Of a stretch of 64,000 nt of DNA, positions 15,201-25,575 are shown in pieces. Where the stretch lies: assembly GCA_037389465.1 (NCBI GenBank), contig JAZARR010000059.1, positions 3,619,001 to 3,683,000 on the forward strand. The letters are read 5' to 3'. The position numbers were made by a program, and so were the translations under genes. The notes under the pieces were generated by a model. It ran no database searches, was not told where the DNA came from, and worked only from the letters and a program-made list of their open reading frames with translations. Position 1 is the stretch's first letter. Each line of letters begins with the position of its first letter. The stretch comes from Baylisascaris procyonis. Taxonomy: Eukaryota > Nematoda > Chromadorea > Rhabditida > Ascarididae.

Positions 15201-18200
15201 CGCAAAATTTATTCAATCTAGACAGCAACGATGTAGTGCATCTACGGAGAGTGTTTTACAGCTGGTGAAAGAACAAGCTCTCAAGAACTGCTTTAACTGA
15301 TACTGGAACATTTAAGCGTAAAACCTCAATTATTTTTCTGAAGCCGTCTAAATGGCAAATTAAGTGGACTTGAAAGTAAAAATACTCTATGAGTCATGCA
15401 GAAAAGAACGTACACTTTGCGACCATATGTGATCCACTTCTTTTGGACTAGTTGTTCGAGCAAATTGGGCAATAAGTTGAGGTGCTCAGCTGAATTGCCG
15501 TAAACGACAATAGCCAGCGCAGAATTTCTATTCAGTCTACCGGTTGATGGCTCAATGGAATCGAGATGCTCGAGAGGATAGGCTGCCGACATCACACCAC
15601 CGTATGTCCAGTATACTTGCCGCTCCTCTTCCACTATTTTCTCGAACATCTATTTGCACTTTCTTGATCAGACAAAAGAAAACAGAAAGGAAATGACCTA
15701 ATGAAGATAGCTGCAGCTCAGGGAAGGAAAATTTTTTCCGAGAAGTTTTTCTTCGTTTCAAAGAGACAAACTTATTTACTGGCGTTAGTACGTTGTCTGC
15801 GTTTGTATTATATTTTCAACAAATAATAACTTCATTGGAATGAGCACATGCAAGAATCAGCCGAAACGTCATAAATGATTTCTCCGTTGCCGATAAAAAC
15901 GAAGACAAATTCTTGAAATTTGAAAATTTGAAAATACGAAATATGGGAAGCAAAATAAATAGGAGAGTGATAGCCTAGATATGCTTAAATGTGATAATGT
16001 GATAATGCTCGACGTCCAACCGATTGCTATTTGTTTCTGAGCTTTCGCAAGCTGCATGTAATACAATAAGAAGGCAACGAACCACTTTTTTTGCTAAATA
16101 AGCTGCCAAAGTGAGCGGAGTCAAGTTCCGACGATTTTCTATATGAAGATTTGCTCCCAAACTTAGTGCCAATTTGAACATTTCCTGCAAACATGCAGAA
16201 AATCCTTATATGGGGCATAACGCGAATATGGAACTTTACAGAAAGAAATCGCATTTCATTTCATGAACGAAAGCATAATTTGAGATCTCTCAGTTGTCCC
16301 CAGCATAAATATTGAGAACATTGGAAAGTAGAAGAGAATGTGCGAAATCTTTGGTCTTTGACAGGTCTTTGACAGTGGAAAACAGACAGCTTTGAAAAGA
16401 AAAAAAAAATTCTTGCAGCGTGGATGATTCCATCTCGGTTTGAACTGATACTGAATGAAGTACGCTGTAGAGGAGCCGACGATCAATGCTAACGGTATTT
16501 AGCATTTTGAAGAAAGACAACCAAAAAAAAAACAAGTTGTTATACCTAGAGAAGCATTCGGAACGAAACTAAGCTTGCAATCGCCAATTTATTCTTTTGT
16601 TTTTGTTTCTGATGTTTCTCTTAGTGAACGACGTGGCTCTTTCCAAATCCATCGCAGTAGTGAAACAGGAATTCGCAGTCGCTGTGGTCATCGTTTTCAG
16701 TTAGCATGCAAGACATGTTCACTGAATAACCTTCTACATAGCTTTCATTATAGAGTGACGCAGGTTTGGAATAGCCTCCCAGAAAATGTAGTGGGGGCTG
16801 AGAATTTAGGTGCATTTATATGTTGTCTAAAACATTTCAATCTGCGCTTCGTGCAAGAATTGTTTACTTGAAAATCTAGCTTTTAGAGGATTAATTCATG
16901 ATTGTGCTGTGGTGTGTCTTGAATTGCTGCTTTATGATACAATCTCGGACGACGTTTTTCTGATTATGAGCATTGATTTTGCTGTTGTACTTCATTTCTT
17001 CAGCGTAATCTTCTTTGTTCCTCTATGAATAAAGATTCTTTCACTTGTTCGTTCGTTCGCTTGAAAATTCTTACCCACTTCTCATGAATTGTTGCAATGT
17101 GGAGCACTGTGTTTCCGTTGGAATCTTGCCAATTGGGATCGGCTCCATGTGCAATGAGCATTCGGAAGCATTCACCTTGCGAGAGGCATGCAGCAAACGA
17201 AAGAGGATATTCACCAAAATATAAATTCCTCAAAAGCATTTAAATTTACATTCAAAAATGTCGCCTTATATAAAAACAATTTCATTCATGTTTTACAAAC
17301 TGAAATGGGTGTTATACAAGAGATTTGAGCTAACAAATTGCTAGTTATAAACTCATAATCGGGTGATTTTCTAATAGAAACTGCGAGTGGTCAGAAAGGA
17401 AATAGCTCATTCAAACAGACAGACAGATGGTGGATAAAAGAACACCGTTAATCGCTCCTCAGCCAATTCAACTAAGTTGCCTCATGTAAGCGGTGCAACA
17501 TTAAGACGAAGAGACTCTTGTTTCGAAACTGTCACTAATCCTAGCAGTTTATAAAAAAGTTGCAGTTGGGCAACGGTGGCGATCGAAGCATCAAAAACCA
17601 AAGCGACACGGCATTATAAAGGAGCTCAAAAATGCAGTATATCTTAAAGTGAAAGAAAAGAAGGAAAAAGATGAGGAGGGGGGAGGACAAGTGACAGGCG
17701 CTTTGATTGGAGCATTAGATGTCCGAATAACACCATTTTGGTAACAGTCGCCATATTCATCAGTTCTAAATGTAATAAATATACCCGCTGTAGGTGGTGT
17801 GTCGGCTGAGTACAACGGCCTCTTGATCGGGTGAGTCTGTGCGTGAACTTTTCTGGTCATCGCAAGTAAAGAAGTTACCGCACGTTCGCTGTGAGACGTC
17901 CGCACCGCTTTTTAGCAGAAAGCGGACAATTTCTGCGTTCTCGCTCACTATTCCCATGTGAAGTGCCGTTTCACCTGGGAACGCTTTTCCTTTTCTATTA
18001 AATTTGTTATAAATGCGCTCTGGAATGCAGATGTTTGTTGTATTATACAGTTAGCAAAATAAGAGACTTATTTATGTGCAGTATCTAGCAGTAACAAAAA
18101 AACCACTGCAAGGTTTTGCGGTCATAAGGCATCATCGGGTTGAAATACGTAGGTTTGCAACAAAATGTATTCGAAAGTGATATGTGAGGTGAAGAGAGAA

Positions 18201-20557
18201 GAGAGTCAAGCGGATAAGAAGACTGGAGGCCAAAGCGGATGGATGGGGGGAGGACCGCAGAGAAAGCAAGGTAATTTGACTTAAGAGGGGGGGAGTAAAT
18301 TTTTTAATCAGGAAATTCATAAAGTGAGTGAGCATAGTTCCAGTAACGAGTGAACGAATACCAGGATGAAACTGTAGCACAGCTAACCGATTGAAACAAG
18401 TACATATTATGTGCTCCTTCGCGCACCTATCTCACCAAGTGAGGCTTCTGTCTACGAAATATTGAGACTATGTTTCGCTGCTATTATTTCTTGTGCGTGA
18501 AATATTTTCTCGTCTTTTGTTATTTGTATAATACTATTAGTGTTTACTTACTGCGGATTTGTGAATAATGGTTATTCTGGCCAGATGGCTGGCTAGTATA
18601 ATTCTTTTGTGTTTTATTGTTTGATGATAGGGAGAGGAATTTACCAGAAAAGTCGCCAAGAGCAAACTTTTCGCCCTGAATTCATCTAGCGTTCAGATTT
18701 CCAACTATTTGCAAGTGAATATTTTACTAAATGGACGGAAGTTAAGTCATTACGATTGCCTGTGTCCTAAAGCGATGAAAGAATACTAAGGGCATTGCAT
18801 TCTCTTCAAGAGCACTCATGACCTGTAGGATGGATTCGGTTGAAACACACATCCTGATATTCAAGCCGCCATAACAAATGGTTCTTCCCAACAAATGAAC
18901 GTTGTCGTTAGTGTTAGTGAAATTTGCATACCGTAGTATTCATCGCACAGGTAAAAGTCGTTGATAATTTTTGGGAAGTTATAGAGCAGTCGTTGAGCGA
19001 GCAACTTCATGTGGTCGGGAAGACCCGATAAGAAGCACACATGTAGCAACGTTTCACCAACTGCTCCACGGTGATTCAGATGCCAACATACGAATTTCTT
19101 TAGTCCACTTCCTTGCACTGCATAAGTGTTGCCTGTGCACAATTTACATCTTGACACAATACGCGTAATAAATTTTAACAGAAATGAATGCAAAAATGGA
19201 TTAATGTTGACGCAAATTTTTCATTCCCAAACCTGTAACTTTGTTCAAGGTCCATAGTTCACATCCTTTTTCGGCTGCTTGCAGTAAGACGGAATATTCA
19301 GTGGCAATTGCGCTTGTGATCGACTGCATATACCAATTGCTCTGGCTTTTTCCGCCCGTGTTATCTCGCCACCTCAGTGACGAATAAACTTCACAATACT
19401 TTTTGGACGGTGCGAGTGCCTTACTTACTGAGCAGTAATAAATGGTAATTCACCACAACTAAGCTGGTATTTGATCGTTCTCGATCACCGTGAAACGTAT
19501 AACCCCAGCATGGAAATGGCAAAAAGAAACGAATATGTGTGGTTCAACCAAATCCGCCTCAATAAAATTGCACCAAGTATATATCCCTTCCTCCTGAAAG
19601 GCTAAAAATTGTTGCGAATTCTCCATCTCTCGACTGAAGCTCAAAATGAAATTGGTGTTGTTTATAGACGTCTTCTACAAAGTTGCGCATCTTCTTTGTA
19701 AATGCTCACCTTCATTTTAGGCATCTTCTGGAAACTTTGGGGCTGAAACCATGAAAAGGCAGCCCGTGTTTAGGAACGGTGACAGCTGTTGATAATTGCA
19801 CTTCCAAGTTTGTAGAGCTTTAAAGTTATAATTTCATGCTGCTTCTATATCGAGCAAAAGCAACCTGTTCTTTCCATGTGACGTTGAGCAATGATCTTTT
19901 CGATCGGGATCATTTTACCTTCACCGTCGTTGTACAGTAGAGGACGAATTCTCTGGAATTAGGAGTGCAATCTACATGGAAGAAAATTCTTGCTGCAAGT
20001 CTCAGTAAGTTTGAGTATAATCATGTCGGCAACGAAAAAGAACCTTCACTGAACTGCTAAGTAAAACCATTCGTGATGCTTCTTGTGGGTCCACTTAAAC
20101 GAAGCCCAATGTACCGAAAAAGTTAGTATTCGTGAGTCTCCTTCTTTCATTTGCTTAATCGCATCTATTCATTTATTATGTTTTATGGAATGAGATTATT
20201 TGATAACTAATAAGTTTTTTTATACTTTTTTCGTTGATAGTGAGTTCATCTGAAGAGTTTTGCTACAGGTTGTAGTTCACATTGCGCTACCATGATTAGC
20301 TGAACGTGCTTAATGATTATCGAAATGAATCATGCTGTGAGAGTTAACAACGCATTTCAAAAACATCATAGCCGAAAAAGGAATACTTCGATAATGCGTT
20401 GGTCGAGCGGCGCCAAATTGTTGGTACGAAGAGCCTCTTTGGCCAAGAGTGCCAACTCTCCATTTCCGGTGACATCGCCAAGTTTGTAAATAACATTGTT
20501 GCGATTGTCAACTTGATTCTTTATGCCTGCAGTCACCGTGCTCGACGCATTTCCCAT
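9273..20557 (-). CDS. TRPV cation channel, OSM-9/OCR family (OCR/Nanchung-like)
   Basis: Non-selective cation channel of sensory neurons; in C. elegans OSM-9/OCR proteins act in olfactory, osmotic and nociceptive cilia. Sixteen exons join in phase: 20557-20387, 19952-19865, 19427-19233, 19117-18932, 17974-17785, 17228-17075, 16184-16083, 15649-15414, 14674-14512, 14134-14027, 12615-12464, 12193-12084, 11497-11319, 10615-10370, 10278-10102, 9407-9273 (863 aa). Ankyrin repeats cover about residues 150-400 ([35 protein letters not shown]). Membrane segments S1-S6 start near residues 443, 496, 536, 558, 590 and 679; the pore loop reads [17 protein letters not shown] and S6 reads [14 protein letters not shown]. 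The tail is basic ([13 protein letters not shown]). The repeat region resembles Nanchung/OCR more than Inactive/OSM-9, but the subtype is inferred. Exon 4 could start at 19132, and exon 15 is the least certain. Confidence 0.9.
9275..9282 (-). terminator. Possible poly(A) signal overlapping the TRPV stop codon
   Basis: The last codons read GCT AAT AAA TAG on the minus strand, so an AATAAA hexamer lies directly against the stop. If used it would give a 3' UTR of only about 10-20 nt. A later signal may be used instead. Confidence 0.3.
10906..10931. repeat. Perfect 12-bp inverted repeat with TT spacer
   Basis: CTATAGATCTAG, TT, CTAGATCTATAG. It sits in the TRPV intron between the pore exon and the S6 exon, next to a further partial copy of TATAGATC. 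No known function. Confidence 0.9.
13675..13791 (+). repeat. G-rich polypurine tract, many GGGGA/GGGGGA units
   Basis: About 115 bp almost wholly purine on the plus strand, with runs of four to six G separated by A, AA or GA. It can form G-quadruplex or triplex DNA. It lies in the TRPV intron between S2 and S3 exons, so the pre-mRNA would be C/U-rich there. Confidence 0.95.
16600..16871 (+). pseudogene. Non-LTR retrotransposon (LINE) reverse-transcriptase C-terminal remnant
   Basis: The plus-strand frame contains [19 protein letters not shown] followed by a short [15 protein letters not shown] end and a stop at 16869-16871. The pattern F..R....WN.LP..V with a closing F...L is typical of the extreme C terminus of LINE ORF2 proteins. 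Only the last 90 or so residues remain; no reverse-transcriptase catalytic motif is present, as expected for a 5'-truncated copy. It is antisense to the TRPV gene, inside the intron between exons 6 and 7. Confidence 0.6.
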
Positions 20558-22185
20558 CCCATATCATTTGTCACTCAAGTATAGCAGCACTGTTTGCGCT
20601 TCAGCTCCACGGCGGGTATTCCTTAAACAGAGCGCAATAATTTCATAGTGCTTCGTTGGAGTGAACAATAGTTTCGGAATTTGAGAGTAAAGTTGTTGCA
20701 AAAAGAACATAATAAACGAAAAAGGAGCACTAAAGTCTTCTATGTTTATCGAGTATGCGGACCATGCGAGTGGAGAAGGTGCCTAGCAAATCAAACTACC
20801 TACCTTAAACTTCATTCATGAGTTTGACTCGCGTTAGGATACACATACGCATTGTCAGTTTTGTGGTAACGTTGACAATAGCAGTCGCATACCACAATCC
20901 AAACTTCAAAAACACCTGAGCCTCGAGAAGTCAAACACGGAGAACGCGAGCACCTGGACGCCCACACTTTTACCACGTGCGTTCATAAAAGGAAGCGCAG
21001 TTGGCTATATTTCTTGGCAAGGCTCGACAGTGAGGCTGATTCGTTGTGAAGAATGCGTAATTGCGTGCAATGGTTGGCCAATCAGTGTGGAGAGTAGTGA
21101 ACCAGTGGTCAAGAAGATGAATAGCAAAGCCTTCAGGACGACTCTTTCAGCATACATATAACGACCAGAAGGCAAGAAAGCGCAGCAACCGGGGAGTAAA
21201 TTTTACTGATATAAAATTGGAAATGTGGAAGTCAGCTTATTACCTACAAGGAGAGATATCAACGGTCCAAACCAGGGCTGCTGGTGAGAAATCGTTGTGC
21301 AAGGCAAAACGGCATTTCAGTATTCGCATCAGTGCACAAATCGTTCATTGCCTTCGGCTGCTTTATTGTGCATGAGTGGAGGCGAAGTTTGCTTGCGTTC
21401 TGCACTGAGTTGAGTGTCACTTAAAAGGAACGGCTGATACGTGCCGTATGGCGAACAATTTTTGATGCATTATGAAGTTTGCTGTCAGTGAAATGTCCGT
21501 TGCATAAAGTCCTTCTGACCCACGTATATCGTTAGTAAATATTGGACAGGAGCACCGCCACAGCATCGATTTTTAGTTGTCTGCATTCATAGCTACTGTT
21601 AGCTCTAGCAAAGAAACCCATCATTATAATGCACCTCTTAGGTTGCTTGGGAAGGTGTGATTTGTTTATTTCTGTGCTATCTACTATGCGCAGACTGACG
21701 GATGACAAAGAATTATGCAACAGTATTTTGTTAAGAAATATGTGAAGCTAGCATATTTCTCTGTGAGGCTTAATGCTAGCTAAGCACAATTCTTCTGCGC
21801 GTAGATCATGCTTAACATTTCGCCAAGTTCTAACTGATCAAAATACTTTCATATAAGAGTGCCATCCTCAATAAAACAGCAGGACAACAATGCTGCCTTC
21901 AGTGCTCATCTTTACTTTTCAGTTCGCTTCTTAATGTTATCTTTCATTGATCTCTGAGTGCATTTATCTCGCATTTCTTCACTTGCTTCGACTTCGTTGA
22001 TTTTTTAAGCCTATATGAGGGCCGTTTCGGAGGAGTCTCACCCATGAAAGCAGTGGAATATGCATTTTTAGCTGTGAGATTTATGGTAGGAAGTGTTCAG
22101 AATTGATGCAATGCAAGAAATTTTCATTTGAGCAAGACGAGCGTTGAGAGTTTCCATGAAAAATGTGTTGAGTAAAGAGAGGGTC
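20558..22185. other. Intergenic region upstream of the TRPV gene
   Basis: No gene recognised. This must contain the TRPV promoter and leader. Just upstream of the TRPV ATG the minus strand has ACTTGAG then TGACAAATGATATGGG, which contains a small upstream ATG. The remainder has only short frames. Confidence 0.45.
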
Positions 22186-22191
22186 TTTATT
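22186..22191 (-). terminator. AATAAA poly(A) signal
   Basis: AATAAA on the minus strand about 120 nt after the last in-frame stop of the candidate secreted protein, a plausible distance for its 3' end. A hexamer in AT-rich DNA can arise by chance. Confidence 0.35.
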
Positions 22192-22313
22192 ATGGAAGGA
22201 TATATGTTGTTTTATGTTAAAACTAGCGGTACTGACGTGAAGGTGCGAAGCGCTTTCCAATCATTGTTTTGAGTGACCAAGCCAGATGTAGCTGTCGAAT
22301 TGCTCCATTCATC

Positions 22314-23002
22314 TCAGAAATGCTTTCGAAATAATATTTCAACTACCACCTTCACAAATATTTTTCTTTCTGTGCACAGCCGACTAAATGGATTAACTGT
22401 GGACGTGTTTGCAAGAAATTCAACAATGCAATGAAAACATACAAAAATTTTTATGCCAATACAATAACTAGACCATATGCATATGCAAATACAAATAGAG
22501 ATTCCAGTGGCCGAATGAGAGATAAATGAACAGAAGTTTGGATTGATGTTTGGATTAATTGATAGTCCGATGCCTCCTTGTAGCGTCGGCATCAAGCTGC
22601 CTTTTCTGGGAAATTCTGGAAAAAATTGACGCCGGCAGTAAATAATCAATTGAAAGAATAAAGCTTTGCAGCGATGATGAAAAGCACAAGAAACGAGATC
22701 AGCGGATAAAAAGTATGCTAAGGTGAACAAGCTGATTGAATGAGCACATGAATAATTTAAAAAAAAACAAACAATTTTGATATAATTAATTCAACTCGTC
22801 GTCCTGTCTCACCTCCACTTGCAGCAAAGTCTGCCAGATGGCAATAATTTGTACACGTGTGCACGTTGTACACACAGTACGCGTGAAAGTTTCCATACAT
22901 GCAACACACGTGGTTCAGGTGCACCTATGAAAACACAGTTGTGGCTACTTGATTTACGTGACACATTGCAAACGTAGTATAAATGATGAACACTAGCAGC
23001 AT
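22314..23002 (-). CDS. Candidate small secreted cysteine-rich protein
   Basis: Function unknown; this is a model, not a recognised family. ATG at 23002 opens a good signal-peptide-like stretch, MLLVFIIYTTFAMCH (23002-22958). A 33-nt intron with GTAAAT donor and TTTTCATAG acceptor would join it in phase to exon 22924-22813, which encodes HVCCMYGNFHAYCVYNV and then HTCTNYCHLADFAASG, six cysteines within 29 residues. Donor GTGAGA and acceptor TTTTTTCCAG then lead in matching phase to an exon from 22615 reading EFPRKGSLMPTLQGGIGL and SINPNINPN. The 3' end is unclear: the frame can run to a stop at 22314, but another intron (GTTCAT donor near 22560) is possible. An AATAAA lies at 22191-22186. Just before the ATG is CATTTTACTGAG, a possible spliced-leader site. 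The intron is shorter than usual for nematodes, which is the main weakness. Confidence 0.4.
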
Positions 23003-23992
23003 TCTCAGTAAAATGGATGGTGAAAAGAAGTGAGAAGCTTATGGTTTGCATGTCTAACCAACCATGACCGCGACAGCGTTTCATAAATTGCAATTCTCTG
23101 CGAAAGCAGATGCGTTCCGAACAGCCGAGCAAGATTCCTAGTCTTTTCTATGCAGCCCTTTGTCAAACAGCTACGCAATATAGATCCGTCCTATTGTACG
23201 TTGGTTTATTGATATTGATGCCATCGAAGAACGAAGCCCGGGAAACTTTTTGAGAAAGTAAGCGTGAACTCTATGTGGTCGTGGTTACACTGAGTGAAAT
23301 TTTTTAAATTTCACGATGCAATGAAAAACAGATTCACTTCTTCTCAAAAACCCGTTACTGAATATTCATTTGGGTAAATTGATGGTAAATGTAAGCGATG
23401 GATATAATGTTGTAATTCTTTCACGCATATAGCACAGATGACTATTTGTTGCAAACATGGTTTTGTGCAAGTGAAAGGCAGAAAGGGAGCAGGAGTCAAA
23501 AAATGTTCTGCACGATCAATGCCGTTCAAAATTCTAGTTTTCCACCCAAATAGAATGATCGATAGTAAGAGAATAAAGGAACAAAATGATCCATAGTCAC
23601 AGATAAAGGAATTAGGAGGAATTGTTTCATCATTGTATTTTCTGCCTTTGCCCTTTTTTAATGTGTTAGGGCATTCCTACTTGAGGATACCATTTTAGAA
23701 CATTCCTGCCAAAAAAGAAACCATCACTGACATTGAAAAGCAGTGAAGTGCCACATATTTCAGTATTTTTCGATAGCTAAAATATACTTGCTTAAAAAGA
23801 TCGTAAGTTTGCTTATTACAATTAGCGATGCCGCTATTAAATTGTCTGATAAACATGACGAAAAAGTGCAATAGGCACAGCTGCAAAAAATGTCCAAGCC
23901 CATGAAATGCGGTAAACCTAACAACAGTGACCTAGCAAACGGCGAGTACTTTGCGTAATGTCTAGCAAAGGAAGATGCCGCAATAGCACATT

Positions 23993-24017
23993 ACTTTCAC
24001 TTGCCTAAAGCTTCTTT
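23993..24017. repeat. 25-nt direct repeat, copy 1
   Basis: Begins ACTTTCACTTGCC and ends TAAAGCTTCTTT; identical to positions 24667-24691. Flanks on both sides differ between copies. Confidence 0.9.
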
Positions 24018-24666
24018 CAATCGAAGAAGACAGCACAAAAGAAATATGTAATTACGATTCAGTACCATTGTCGACAGTTAAAAATGAGATGTGTTTAGCA
24101 TACAGCTAAACTAATCTTTAGAGGTGATAAAGCAAATGTCTAAGTCTTTAGAGAAGGAAGAAACCACAGATGATAGGATAATTTGATATGAACTTCTTGT
24201 AGATACTGCTCATCGATAGCAATGCTGGATTGCTGCATATGTCGAAGAAAACGTTCACTGACGTATGTGAATAGAAGCCGGCAAAAGATAATCAACATTA
24301 ACCATTGCCGAAATTCTCGAATGCAAAAATTTCAATTGCCTCACTGTACCTGAAGAATGAAAGCATTGAAAATCGAAAGGAAATTGCTAGACAAGTTTCC
24401 TTGGCTGCGATTTGCATGTTTGAAAAGTACACATTGTTAAATATAAATTTATTACTTAAAAAGTCAAATAAGTTTAATTCTTGGAGCAAAAACTTGCAAT
24501 GCTTCCTTCGCTAATATATTTGCAAACTCACCTTTCAGGCATCATAGGTTACAGGCTAAACGTCCGGCAAATATTGTGTGTATTAGGCGTGGTAGCAGTA
24601 TAATGGTGGAAAGAGTGAAAAAAATATGCAAACAGCAACGGATTAAAACTTTACCCTGTAAAATTC

Positions 24667-24691
24667 ACTTTCACTTGCCTAAAGCTTCTTT
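24667..24691. repeat. 25-nt direct repeat, copy 2
   Basis: Identical to 23993-24017, 674 bp away, in unrelated flanking sequence. Origin unknown. Confidence 0.9.
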
Positions 24692-25575
24692 ATCTTCTGC
24701 ACTCAATAAAAAAGGAGCGCCCAGTCCTGAACGGTAAAGCGAAGCATGTTTTGGCTGAATAGCTGGATGCATATGAAAATGTTTGTTGGAACCATTTTTG
24801 GGGTACAAATATACAAATTTTAGCGAGGGGGGCAAAGGTTCTTAAAAAATTTGGCCTCCGGCACTTGCATGCCAAAACTCATTTCTGAAAGTTAGGTGTT
24901 GCCTACATGAATTTAGGGAGGACTCGTGAAGGAGTGAAAAAGATAGTAGTCCAAACTTAATTCTCAGCTCCGTAAATCCCATCTATGAAATTTTTGGGCA
25001 ATTGAAACACTTCTGTGGTCAGAGAGCGTTTTCCTTCTCAGATTGAGTTCCTTTACTTTACGAAGGAATCAAGAAGAATAACTTTGATGTAACGCCAATG
25101 CATCATCGAAATGAATTTTTGAATTTCATGCATTGGATTTGCGTTCTTTAAAGAATCGCTCCTTATGGTATCCTGAACTTTGGAACAGATTAGAATAATT
25201 ATGAAGCGGTGAGGTCAAAACATGTAGGCTTTCTTCTGAAGTGGAGGCTGAAACTCAATTTTGGTACCCACACGCCAAACTTCATTCAAATTGATGGGGC
25301 AGATCTCATGAATGAAATGTGCGGGTAAACGGGCAAATAGACGGACATCGTCCGTTAGTACATTTTCCTGCAGTTGAAATGCAAAATTTTCTGCGTTGAG
25401 AACAACATACTCCAAATTCAACGAACATAAACCAAATTCTTTGTTGGATGCCAGGAGCGCTAAGGACTATGCAAGAAAGATGACAGAATATTTGAAACTT
25501 ACCACATTTTCATGGCGGAGAAGCTCAACAAATAACTGCATGGAAAGTAGTGCTCGTGCTGATGAAGTCAACTGC

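Larger units (their letters stand above)
23011..25575. other. Intergenic region between candidate secreted protein and GPCR 3' end
   Basis: No gene recognised. It holds two identical 25-nt copies of one sequence (23993-24017 and 24667-24691) and is otherwise AT-rich with short frames. Confidence 0.45.

Noticed and set aside
19459..19644. Minus-strand frame containing [14 protein letters not shown] in the TRPV gene
   Set aside because: Exons on either side join in phase without it, so it is treated as intron.
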